Below are positions 1 to 5,267 of a DNA stretch of 6,745 bases, one piece after another. Position 1 is the stretch's first letter; each line of letters starts with the position of its first letter. The translations under genes and the position numbers were made by a program. The stretch covers positions 1 to 6,745 of the forward strand of contig JBMOPC010000085.1 in NCBI GenBank assembly GCA_049323915.1, in the 5' to 3' direction. The notes beneath the pieces were generated by a model. That model saw only the letters and a list, made by a program, of their open reading frames with translations. It searched no databases and was not told the origin of the DNA. This DNA comes from BRHc4a sp049323915. Lineage in GTDB: Bacteria > Bacillota > Desulfotomaculia > Desulfotomaculales > Desulfocucumaceae.

Positions 1-214
1 TATCCTCCTCAAGGTGGAAAAGGTCTTCGTCTACCGACTCAAGGTAGTCCTCAAGCTGGCTGTGGGCTTCTTCCATTTCTTTAATGGTGTTTGCAAAATC
101 ATCCAGCACCTGGATTATACTGTTCAGAATGCGGCCCTCTTTTGATTCGTTCTCGATATTCATTCCGGCAGACAATCCCTGGAGATACGCCACCCTTGAT
201 TTAAGGTCCCTCAC
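1..214 (-). CDS. CD1247 N-terminal-domain-like protein, partial (C-terminus off left edge)
   Basis: Only the first 71 codons are inside the window; the frame stays open to base 1. The start is GTG at 214, preceded by a strong G-rich SD (AAGGGGG, 7 nt upstream). The visible part begins VRDLKSRVAYLQGLSAGM and continues as an acidic, heptad-like helix rich in Glu and Asp (residues 30-71). This pattern (LKxRVAYLxGLxxG, then a coiled coil ending in ED repeats) is what I recall for the clostridial 'CD1247 N-terminal domain' proteins, which usually carry a zinc-ribbon region further on; that region would lie outside the window. Its function is not established. It lies downstream of efp on the same strand, across a gap of 109 nt, and is probably cotranscribed with it. 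The leader can fold to cover the SD (see the leader feature). Family assignment comes from memory of the pattern, not from a search. Confidence 0.72.
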   Translation of the reverse strand, partial: MRDLKSRVAYLQGLSAGMNIENESKEGRILNSIIQVLDDFANTIKEMEEAHSQLEDYLESVDEDLFHLEED

Positions 215-281
215 CGTGAAACCCCCTTCAATTTAATGCCTTGCGCTTTCATTGATTTATTATTTCTCCATCAGGGGGTTT
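211..281 (-). promoter_or_regulatory. Leader of the CD1247-like gene with SD-masking complement
   Basis: On the minus strand AAACCCCCT (273-281) is a perfect 9-bp complement of AGGGGGTTT (219-227), which contains the SD of the CD1247-like gene. The arms are 45 nt apart. A 13-codon ORF, MKAQGIKLKGVSR, starts at ATG 252, runs through the SD arm and stops at TGA 211-213, overlapping the GTG start as GTGA. Its own SD is weak (GGAG, 13 nt away). Such an arrangement could couple downstream translation to passage through the leader ORF. The complementarity and overlap are directly visible; regulation is inferred. Confidence 0.35.
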
Positions 282-323
282 TTAAACATATATTTCCTTG
301 TTTGAGAATAAAGCCGGGGTAAA

Positions 324-881
324 TCAGGCACGCTTTATGTACTGCCCGGACCTTGTGTCAATCTGCAGCACATCGCCGACATTGATAAAAAAGGGCACCT
401 GTACGACATAGCCGGTTTCCAGGGTGGCGGGCTTCGATCCGCCGCTGGCGGTGTCGCCCTTAATTCCCGGAGCTGTCTCGGTCACTTCCAGCTCCACATA
501 GTTGGGAAGGTCTACGCCGATGGGCTTGCCCTGGTACAGAAGAACGTTTATAACCATGTTTTCCTTCAGGTACTTTGTGGCGTCTCCCAGCTGTTCCGCA
601 GTCAGGTTGGTCTGGTCGTAGCTTTCCATGTCCATGAAATTGAAGGCCGATCCGTCGTTGTAGAGGTACTGAAACTCCCGGCGGTCTATTCTGGCCCTGG
701 GAAGCTTTTCACCGGCGTTGAAAGTTCTCTCCACCACGGCGCCGGTACGTATGTTTCGTATTTTGCACCTGACAAAGGCGGCTCCCTTGCCCGGCTTTAC
801 GTGTTGAAAGTCCACCACCTGGAAAACATCGCCGTCAATCTCTATTGTCAGCCCGGTCCTGAAGTCATTGGTCGATATCAA
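324..881 (-). CDS. efp: Translation elongation factor P
   Basis: EF-P binds the ribosome between the P and E sites and stimulates peptide bond formation at proline stretches. The 185 residues match the usual full length. The N-terminal KOW-like domain (about 1-63) carries the loop VKPGKGAAF, with the tip lysine at residue 32. In Bacillus subtilis this lysine is modified with 5-aminopentanol; other bacteria use beta-lysine or rhamnosyl-arginine, so a Lys32-type modification is expected here. Two OB-fold domains follow (about 64-128 and 129-185), and the C-terminal signature GYVVQVPFFINVGDVLQIDTR is intact. The start is TTG at 879-881, not ATG. It is supported by the SD AAAGGAGAGAGGG and by alignment with the Bacillus N-terminus (M-I-S-x-N-D-F-R-T-G). 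It follows the Xaa-Pro peptidase gene after a 147-nt gap containing an inverted repeat, and precedes the CD1247-like gene. Confidence 0.97.
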   Translation of the reverse strand: MISTNDFRTGLTIEIDGDVFQVVDFQHVKPGKGAAFVRCKIRNIRTGAVVERTFNAGEKLPRARIDRREFQYLYNDGSAFNFMDMESYDQTNLTAEQLGDATKYLKENMVINVLLYQGKPIGVDLPNYVELEVTETAPGIKGDTASGGSKPATLETGYVVQVPFFINVGDVLQIDTRSGQYIKRA

Positions 882-930
882 ATTACCCTCTCTCCTTTCG
901 GTAAATAAAAAAAATTTAAGTTAAATATCT

Positions 931-1022
931 AACCACAGAGCGCACAGAGAACAACCTTTATTATTGGATAACTTTATTTTATAATAAAATCTTATATTTT
1001 CTCCTCTGTGGTCTCTGTGGTT
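931..1022. repeat. Imperfect inverted repeat of the ACCACAGAG type
   Basis: The left arm AACCACAGAGCGCACAGAGA (931-950) is complementary to the right arm 1003-1022 (AACCACAGAGACCACAGAGG on the minus strand) with three mismatches. The arms enclose about 52 nt of very AT-rich sequence. Each arm itself repeats CACAGAG twice. The right arm ends 6 nt from the peptidase stop codon, and the left arm lies about 30 nt before the efp SD. A transcript from the operon could form a long hairpin here. ACCACAGAG-type repeats recur in unrelated bacterial genomes, so this looks like a small dispersed element rather than a dedicated regulatory site. Confidence 0.75.
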
Positions 1023-1028
1023 ATTAAT

Positions 1029-2129
1029 TTAACTGCCGCAGGCTATCAGGCTGTCCTTCGGCGACTTTGTGAACACCCGGCAGCCCTTTTCCTCCACCAG
1101 CACCGTGTCCTCTATTCTGACGCCGCCCCAGCCGGGAATGTAAATCCCCGGCTCCACCGTTACAACCATTCCCGGCTTCAGGATGGTGTTATCCCTGGAT
1201 GAAAGCCTTGGATTTTCATGAATAGAGAGTCCCAACCCGTGCCCGGTGCTGTGGCCGAACTGTCCGCCGTAGCCCCTGCCCTCTATAACGCTTCTGGACG
1301 CCCGGTCCACCTCACTGGCAGTCACTCCGGCCCTTATAGTCTTTATTCCGGTCAGCTGCGCCTCCAGCACTATCCCGTATATCTCTTCCTGCCTCCGGTC
1401 GGGCCGGCCTATGACAACGGTCCGTGTAATGTCCGAGTGGTATCCCTCCAGCAGAGCGCCAAAGTCCATGGTCACCAGGTCTCCCCGGCGCATTATTCTT
1501 TCGGAGGCAGTTCCGTGAGGCATGGAGGACCTATGGCCAGAGGCCACTATAATCTGAAAGGCTATACCTTCCGCCCCGTTTTTCCTCATGAAAAATTCCA
1601 GTTCGAGGGCCACGTCTATTTCCTTCACTCCGTCCCCCATGAGGGGGAGTATGTGTTCAAAGGCCCTGTCGGACAGATCCACGGCCCGTGATATTTTCTC
1701 CAACTCGGAGCAGTCCTTGACAGACCGCAGGCTCTCCACACACCCGCTGACGGGTTTTACCTCCCTGCCGGGAAGCTTGTCTTTGAGAATGTTGTACTGA
1801 CTGTATGTTAAATAATCCCCTTCGCAGCCCAGAATTTTAAAATCCATATCCTCAGCAAGGTGGCTTACGGTGTCGAGAATGGTCTCTTTCACCATCACAA
1901 CCCTGCAGTGGGGACACTGTATCGAGGATTGCTGCTCATACCTGAAATCTGTGATCAGCACCACTTCACGGCCGTTTATCAGCGCCGCTCCCGAGGTGCC
2001 GGTGAAACCGGTCAGGTAGTACCTGTTTTCCGGCCTGGTTACTAAAAAAGAATCAACCCCTTCTTCGGAAAAAAGTTTTCTTATGCCCGCTATCCGGCTC
2101 TGAAACAGGACTTCCTCCAAAAGGCTCAC
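1029..2129 (-). CDS. M24 family Xaa-Pro peptidase (aminopeptidase P / prolidase-like)
   Basis: This cytoplasmic metallopeptidase releases residues preceding proline. The 366 residues contain a creatinase N-terminal domain (about 10-135) and the M24 pita-bread domain (about 143-357). All five dinuclear-metal ligands expected for the fold are visible: Asp222 (MDFG), Asp233 (HSDITRT), His297 (STGHGLG), Glu326 (VEPGIY) and Glu340 (VRIEDTV). Further conserved histidines are His205 (MPHG) and His304 (IHENP). Whether it acts on dipeptides (prolidase) or longer chains (aminopeptidase P) cannot be told from the sequence, so no symbol is given. The start is GTG at 2127-2129; its sequence GTGA overlaps the aroQ TGA stop by 4 nt, so translational coupling is likely. 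The next gene is efp, whose product helps make proline-rich proteins: a thematic link that I infer. Confidence 0.94.
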   Translation of the reverse strand: MSLLEEVLFQSRIAGIRKLFSEEGVDSFLVTRPENRYYLTGFTGTSGAALINGREVVLITDFRYEQQSSIQCPHCRVVMVKETILDTVSHLAEDMDFKILGCEGDYLTYSQYNILKDKLPGREVKPVSGCVESLRSVKDCSELEKISRAVDLSDRAFEHILPLMGDGVKEIDVALELEFFMRKNGAEGIAFQIIVASGHRSSMPHGTASERIMRRGDLVTMDFGALLEGYHSDITRTVVIGRPDRRQEEIYGIVLEAQLTGIKTIRAGVTASEVDRASRSVIEGRGYGGQFGHSTGHGLGLSIHENPRLSSRDNTILKPGMVVTVEPGIYIPGWGGVRIEDTVLVEEKGCRVFTKSPKDSLIACGS

Positions 2130-2599
2130 TTCCCGCTGGTATTATAATTCCCCTGCCGGCCTTTTTTTCTGCCGGCCAGGGTTAGGGCGGCCCTGAACCC
2201 CAGGAGGTAGCTGTCAACTCCCAGGCCTGAAATCTGGCCCGCGGAAACCGGGGCGATCACCGACTTGTGGCGGAAGTCCTCCCTGGAGTATATGTTCGAA
2301 AGATGGACCTCTATCACCGGCACCGCTATGGAGGCCACGGCATCCCTGAGGGCGATGCTGTAGTGAGTGAAGGCCCCCGGGTTGAACACCACGGCGTCGA
2401 AGCTGCCTTCGGCCTCGTGAAGTTTGTCTATAAGTTTGCCTTCCTGGTTTGACTGGTAAAAGTCCATTTCCGCCCCAAGCCCGCCTGACAATTCCTCCAG
2501 CATGGACTTTATCTGATCCAGGGTTGCGTCCCCGTATACACCCGGCTCCCTTTTTCCCAGCATGTTCAGGTTGGGGCCGTTTAGAACAAGAATTCTCAT
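2126..2599 (-). CDS. aroQ: Type II 3-dehydroquinate dehydratase
   Basis: It catalyses anti-elimination of water from 3-dehydroquinate to give 3-dehydroshikimate, the third step of the shikimate pathway. The 157 residues are close to the usual size of about 145-160, and the enzyme normally forms a dodecamer. The motif LVLNGPNLNMLGKREPGVYG (residues 4-23) holds the catalytic Arg17 and Tyr22 on the flexible lid. FNPGAFTHYSIALRDA (72-87) holds Asn73. IEVHLSNIYSREDFRHKS (96-113) holds the catalytic His99 and substrate-binding Arg110. The C-terminal tail after about residue 143 is basic and variable. The start is ATG at 2599 with SD GGTGGG 5 nt upstream. It is the first gene of the aroQ-peptidase-efp operon, with a promoter about 60 nt upstream of the ATG. 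No other shikimate gene is in the window. Confidence 0.97.
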   Translation of the reverse strand: MRILVLNGPNLNMLGKREPGVYGDATLDQIKSMLEELSGGLGAEMDFYQSNQEGKLIDKLHEAEGSFDAVVFNPGAFTHYSIALRDAVASIAVPVIEVHLSNIYSREDFRHKSVIAPVSAGQISGLGVDSYLLGFRAALTLAGRKKGRQGNYNTSGK

Positions 2600-2655
2600 T
2601 TATCCCACCGCGCTATAAACATGAATTATTTATAATAAGCCGGCACACTGGGGAT

Positions 2656-2684
2656 ATTTTACCACTATTTTCTTTGCATTGCAA
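2656..2684 (-). promoter_or_regulatory. Sigma-A-type promoter of the aroQ operon
   Basis: On the minus strand there is a -35 TTGCAA (2679-2684), a 17-nt spacer, and a -10 TAAAAT (2656-2661) preceded by TGG, which makes an extended -10. Transcription would start near 2649, giving a leader of about 50 nt before the aroQ ATG. It lies immediately downstream of the terminator of the preceding gene, as expected for an independent operon. Confidence 0.7.
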
Positions 2685-2686
2685 AG
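2672..2686. promoter_or_regulatory. Possible operator over the aroQ -35 box
   Basis: CTTTGCATTGCAAAG is a perfect inverted repeat with two 7-nt arms and one central base. It covers the -35 hexamer of the aroQ promoter, a typical position for a repressor dimer site. I do not recognise the cognate regulator. Confidence 0.4.
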
Positions 2687-2710
2687 GAATGAGTCATTAA
2701 GGCACAACAT

Positions 2711-2730
2711 AAAAATTCCCCGGAACGGGG
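2711..2730 (-). terminator. Rho-independent terminator of the TldE/PmbA gene
   Basis: Read on the minus strand, CCCCG-TTC-CGGGG (2718-2730) is followed by AATTTTTATG, giving a short GC-rich stem and a T-tract. It lies 60 nt past the stop codon of the TldE/PmbA gene and just before the aroQ promoter. Confidence 0.65.
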
Positions 2731-2731
2731 T

Positions 2732-2769
2732 ATTCTGAATTCAGAATTCTGAATTGCGACCGGCAATTC
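2732..2769. repeat. ATTCTGA heptad palindromes plus adjacent hairpin
   Basis: The stretch 2732-2755 reads as 7-nt units ATTCTGA, ATTCAGA, ATTCTGA, ATT. It contains two overlapping perfect palindromes: ATTCTGAATTCAGAAT (2732-2747) and AATTCAGAATTCTGAATT (2738-2755). A second hairpin, GAATTGC-GACCG-GCAATTC (2751-2769), overlaps its right end. The same heptad occurs again near the right edge of the window. This is intergenic, between the TldE/PmbA stop and its terminator. Confidence 0.7.
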
Positions 2770-2789
2770 CAGCCCCTGGGCCGCATTAA

Positions 2790-4160
2790 TCAGTGCCCGC
2801 TCAGGGCCAGTCCGCCTATCAGCAGTGTAGGGGACCCCATTCCCCCGAAAAAAGTTAGGTCATTGCCTATATTTTCCACTTTTTTCAGCAAATCTATAAT
2901 ATTGCCGGCCAGGGCCACGCCCCTAACGGGGAAAGTCAGCCGGCCCCCCTCTATCATGATCCCCGAAGCTCCGAGGGAAAAGTCTCCGGAAATAGGGTTG
3001 GCGGTGTGCATTCCAAGTACCTCGGTGACAAAAAAACCCTTTTCTATACCTTGAATTATTTCGGCGGGGCTGGTATTGCCGCTGTCAATATAAAAATTTG
3101 TTGAACCCACCTCGGGAGTGGACTTGTAAGATTCCCTCACACCGTTGCCGGTGGATTTCACCCCGTCTTTAGCGGCGGTGTACGTGTTGTGCATGAAACC
3201 TTCAAGAATGCCGCCGGTAATAAGCTGCGTCTTAGACGTGGGCACACCCTCTCCGTCGAAGGGTGAGGACGCTATCCCGCCGGCCATTGACCCGTCATCA
3301 ATTATGTTGATACTGTCTGACGCCACCTTTTGCCCCGTTTTACCCGCAAACAGCGACCTTCCCTTTTGCACCGCCTCGGCTGTCAGCGCCGGGGCCAAAA
3401 GCCCAAGAAAACCGGTGGCCACGTAAGGATCGAACACCACCGGCAGAGTCTGGGAGGGCGCGGTCCTGGCGTTAAGCATCCTTACCGCCCTCATGGCGGC
3501 CTCCCTGCCGGTGTACCCCGCGTCCAGATCTTTATACCTGACTCCGTATTTAAGGGCGAACCCTGTCTGGCTTTCCTCTCCCTCCACCGCCACCAGCGCT
3601 ATGTAAATGCCGCAGTACGCCCCCCTGAAACTGAGATCGACTCCAAGGCTGTTCATGAGTATTACTTCGGTTTCAGCGTCGGTATATGTGGAGCCCTCAA
3701 TAATCTTGACCCTGCTGTCATATTCCCTGGCGGACCTTTCCATGTCACGGGCCAGATCAATCTTTTCTTCCACCGAAGTGTCAATAATGGTGCTGTCAAA
3801 CAGATTCAGCCGGGGATATGAGGGGGCGGGGCCGGGCATAAGCCTGTAGCCGTCCCCGGCCGACCGCGAGGCGTTGGACAGCGCCTGGGCCGGTATTTCT
3901 TCCACTGCGCCTCTGCTTAAATCTGATGTAAAGGCAAAACCCACCCGGTTTCCCTTAATCAGCCTCAGGCCAAGCCCTCTTTCCTCCGCCAGCTTTATTG
4001 TCTCAACCCGGCCGTCACGCACCTCCACCATCAGTTCCCTGTTGTTGGTGAGATAAACCTCGGCCATGTCGGCGCCAAGCCGCATCGCCGAATCAATGGC
4101 GCGGCCGCCCAGGGGTTTCAAATCAATGTTGCTGATTATGGATATCACCTCCACTGGCAT
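2790..4160 (-). CDS. TldE/PmbA-family protein (TldD-TldE protease partner)
   Basis: TldD and TldE (PmbA) form a heterodimeric metalloprotease that trims unfolded or modified peptides such as microcins, and the CcdA antitoxin in E. coli. The 456 residues show the family layout: an N-terminal domain with GADMAEVYL and GLGLRLIKGNRVGFAFTSDL (about 29-83), a central stretch including ILMNSLGVDLSFRGAYCGI, and a C-terminal barrel with SPFDGEGVPTSKTQLI, SGDFSLGASGIMIEGG and a GSPTLLIGGLALSG end. No HExxH or HExxxH metal motif is present, which identifies the non-metal-binding TldE type rather than TldD. No tldD gene adjoins it. The annotated start is the ATG at 4160, but no SD precedes it; a strong GGAGGTGAT lies inside codons 4-6, so the real start may be slightly further in (see findings). 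It has its own terminator. Confidence 0.88.
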   Translation of the reverse strand: MPVEVISIISNIDLKPLGGRAIDSAMRLGADMAEVYLTNNRELMVEVRDGRVETIKLAEERGLGLRLIKGNRVGFAFTSDLSRGAVEEIPAQALSNASRSAGDGYRLMPGPAPSYPRLNLFDSTIIDTSVEEKIDLARDMERSAREYDSRVKIIEGSTYTDAETEVILMNSLGVDLSFRGAYCGIYIALVAVEGEESQTGFALKYGVRYKDLDAGYTGREAAMRAVRMLNARTAPSQTLPVVFDPYVATGFLGLLAPALTAEAVQKGRSLFAGKTGQKVASDSINIIDDGSMAGGIASSPFDGEGVPTSKTQLITGGILEGFMHNTYTAAKDGVKSTGNGVRESYKSTPEVGSTNFYIDSGNTSPAEIIQGIEKGFFVTEVLGMHTANPISGDFSLGASGIMIEGGRLTFPVRGVALAGNIIDLLKKVENIGNDLTFFGGMGSPTLLIGGLALSGH

Positions 4161-4176
4161 GTGAATGCAAAAACCG

Positions 4177-4224
4177 TCAATATTCTACCTGATTATTATC
4201 ATAAGTTATATTCCATATTTGCAT
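4177..4224 (-). CDS. Possible 15-aa leader peptide upstream of the TldE/PmbA gene
   Basis: ATG at 4224 is preceded by CCGGAGGAATAGGT, a near-ideal SD at normal spacing. It opens a 15-codon ORF, MQIWNITYDNNQVEY, that stops with TGA 4177-4179, 16 nt before the TldE/PmbA ATG. The SD quality is better than that of the main gene. The peptide has one Trp, two Tyr and three Asn and no recognised family. It may be a translated leader or a chance ORF. Confidence 0.3.
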   Translation of the reverse strand: MQIWNITYDNNQVEY

Positions 4225-4238
4225 ACCTATTCCTCCGG

Positions 4239-4274
4239 ACGAAAAGATAAAACTGCTTGTTAGGCAGTTTTATC
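4239..4274 (-). terminator. Rho-independent terminator of the YabG-like gene
   Basis: GATAAAACTGC (4246-4256) and GCAGTTTTATC (4264-4274) form a perfect 11-bp stem with a 7-nt loop. On the minus strand the stem is followed by TTTTCG. It begins 13 nt past the stop of the YabG-like gene. The stem is AU-rich and the T-tract short, so read-through into the TldE/PmbA gene is possible. Confidence 0.6.
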
Positions 4275-4286
4275 AGGCGGTTGATA

Positions 4287-4502
4287 TTAATGAACATGGG
4301 TGCTGGTGGTGGTGAGGGCAAACAGGTGTCTTGCCGAAACCGGAGCCAGGTCCTGAACCGCTGCTTCCATGATCAGGTTGGGATCAAGGAGGGCAAGTAT
4401 GGCCACCCTCTGCCCCGTTTCCTGGTTGGTGTAAAATCCTAAAATACAGAATTGCATATCTTCGCCATATACTTTCCGGGTGACTATGTCACCAATTTTC
4501 AT
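4287..4502 (-). CDS. Stand-alone YabG N-terminal-like small protein
   Basis: The product is 71 residues. The start is ATG at 4502, with the SD GGGGGG 7 nt upstream; an in-frame TTG at 4517 lies within the G-run and is less likely. The N-terminal half, KIGDIVTRKVYGEDMQFCI followed by LGFYTNQETGQRVAILALLD, resembles the small beta-rich domain that opens YabG, the sporulation-specific protease of Bacillus and Clostridia that processes spore-coat proteins (IGDxVxRKSYxxDxxFxI...AIL). The rest of YabG, including its protease region, is absent; the protein instead ends in a Thr/His-rich tail (LTTTSTHVH) and a terminator follows at once. So it looks like a genuine small gene rather than a broken yabG. 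A role in sporulation is inferred from the resemblance only. Confidence 0.6.
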   Translation of the reverse strand: MKIGDIVTRKVYGEDMQFCILGFYTNQETGQRVAILALLDPNLIMEAAVQDLAPVSARHLFALTTTSTHVH

Positions 4503-4535
4503 TTCAATACCCCCCAAGGTAGCAAAATGCTGTCC

Positions 4536-4561
4536 GGGGGATCCGCTCTGGCGGGTCCCTC
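4536..4561 (+). other. GC-rich hairpin between divergent genes
   Basis: GGGGGATCCGC (4536-4546), TCTG and GCGGGTCCCTC (4551-4561) form an 11-bp stem with a 4-nt loop as plus-strand RNA, using two G-U pairs. On the minus strand the G-U positions become A-C mismatches. No T-tract follows on the plus strand, so it is not an obvious terminator. It lies 34 nt upstream of the YabG-like ATG and could sit in that gene's leader. Confidence 0.4.
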
Positions 4562-4756
4562 CTTAACAAAAAAATATTAACTCCCAATAATGAAGGGCGT
4601 TTATATTGCAGGGCTCTTCATATTTAACATATGCCTTTTTCGGTGCAGTTGTGTATATTACTTTCGCTTGTTTGTTATTAAGATGCTGGAATACACACCA
4701 GATTTATCTGAAACAGGCGGCAGGGTTTTGCATAATTTAACAGTTTATGAAAACAA

Positions 4757-4794
4757 TATAATCAGTGACCGCCCTGGCAAAGGCTGCAAGGGCG
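4757..4794 (+). promoter_or_regulatory. Probable promoter -10 and 5' hairpin of the DUF3243 gene
   Basis: A consensus -10 TATAAT lies at 4757-4762; no good -35 is found at 16-18 nt (AATTTA at 17). A start near 4769 would place the hairpin CGCCCT (4770-4775) / AGGGCG (4789-4794) at the very 5' end of a leader of about 70 nt. A GCATA at 4730-4734 vaguely recalls a forespore sigma -35 box, but its spacing is not ideal. The 4590-4756 stretch upstream holds nothing I can assign. Confidence 0.4.
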
Positions 4795-4838
4795 TGACGG
4801 TGCGGATCAAAACCAAGTTATCAGGGGAGGAATTAAAA

Positions 4839-5108
4839 ATGATGGATTTGTTAAGCAATGCCAGAGCCGACTGGGACAACTGGAAGAAGTTTTTGTCGCA
4901 GGCGGTGGAATTTGCCGAGGAGCTGGGTATTTCCAGGGACAGGATTTCAGCTCTGGCCCGCCAGGCGGGGGATGTTTTGGCCGAGACCGTCCATCCGGCC
5001 AATCCCGAGCAAAAGGTGCTGAAAGAGCTGTGGAATGTGTCGGACTCGCAGGAAAAGCAGATGCTGGCCAACCTCATGACAAAACTATGCTCCGGCAACA
5101 GAAGGTAA
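4839..5108 (+). CDS. DUF3243 family protein (YmfJ-like)
   Basis: The product is 89 residues, predicted soluble and mostly helical. The core DWDNWKKFLSQAVEFAEELGISRDRISALARQAGDVLAE (about 11-49), then VHPANPEQKVLKELWNV and a C-terminal EKQMLANLMTKL, matches the Bacillus YmfJ/DUF3243 pattern (DNWxxWKxFL, GxxLAxxVxPxNxxExxLxELW). The family is common in spore formers and has no settled function. I place the start at ATG 4839 because AGGGGAGG lies 8 nt upstream and the family begins near this point. An in-frame upstream extension to ATG 4590 has no SD, has hydrophobic Cys/Phe-rich content unlike the family, and would put the -10 box inside the gene. One base after the stop begins a long structured region ending in a terminator. 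Confidence 0.85.
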   Translation: MMDLLSNARADWDNWKKFLSQAVEFAEELGISRDRISALARQAGDVLAETVHPANPEQKVLKELWNVSDSQEKQMLANLMTKLCSGNRR

Positions 5109-5210
5109 TTCCGCCTTCCATTACGGAACAAAAGGGGCTGCGCCCCTTCGGACGGTATAGACGTCCTACCCCCACTAAAGCAAGGGGGCACTCCCCCTTG
5201 GAACCCCCGT
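5109..5210 (+). repeat. Cluster of G/C-block hairpins after the DUF3243 gene
   Basis: Consecutive stem-loops can be drawn: TTCCG/CGGAA (about 5110-5128), AAGGGGC-TGC-GCCCCTT (5132-5148), GGACG/CGTCC (5150-5166) and AAGGGGG-CACT-CCCCCTT (5182-5199). The single GGGGG block (5184-5188) can pair with any of three CCCCC blocks (5169-5173, 5193-5197, 5204-5208), so exclusive alternative folds exist. It looks like a palindromic repeat element or a structured 3' UTR. No ORF worth calling is present. Confidence 0.6.
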
Positions 5211-5212
5211 GA

Positions 5213-5256
5213 ATAGGAAATTATCCACAGAATTCCTTTTGAGCATAATTTCCTAT
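5213..5256. repeat. 12-bp inverted repeat containing a DnaA-box sequence
   Basis: ATAGGAAATTAT (5213-5224) and ATAATTTCCTAT (5245-5256) are perfect inverted copies around a 20-nt loop. TTATCCACA, the consensus DnaA box, spans the stem-loop junction at 5221-5229. No other perfect DnaA box or AT-rich unwinding cluster was noticed here, so this is not called an origin. Confidence 0.6.
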
Positions 5257-5267
5257 ATCCAAGACTG

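Noticed and set aside
1218..1691. 157-codon plus-strand ORF
   Set aside because: Lies wholly opposite the M24 peptidase gene, whose catalytic residues are all intact; no SD and no recognisable family.
2711..2769. CRISPR array or attachment site from the repeated ATTCTGA units
   Set aside because: Units are 7 nt with no spacers and no integrase or cas gene in the window.
3330..3821. 163-codon plus-strand ORF
   Set aside because: Opposite the TldE/PmbA gene, low-complexity Arg/Gly/Pro-rich translation typical of an antisense shadow.
4590..4838. N-terminal extension of the DUF3243 gene to 172 codons
   Set aside because: No SD at ATG 4590, composition unlike the family, a TATAAT falls inside it, and a strong SD precedes ATG 4839.
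4763..4838. Riboswitch in the DUF3243 leader (GGCAAAGG-like motif)
   Set aside because: Superficial resemblance to the c-di-GMP-I core, but the conserved segments and helices do not fit.
4745..5191. 148-codon minus-strand ORF
   Set aside because: Antisense to the DUF3243 gene and its hairpin-rich 3' region; no family features.
5213..5256. Replication origin
   Set aside because: Only one DnaA box, no box cluster, and no dnaA/dnaN/gidA-type genes nearby.
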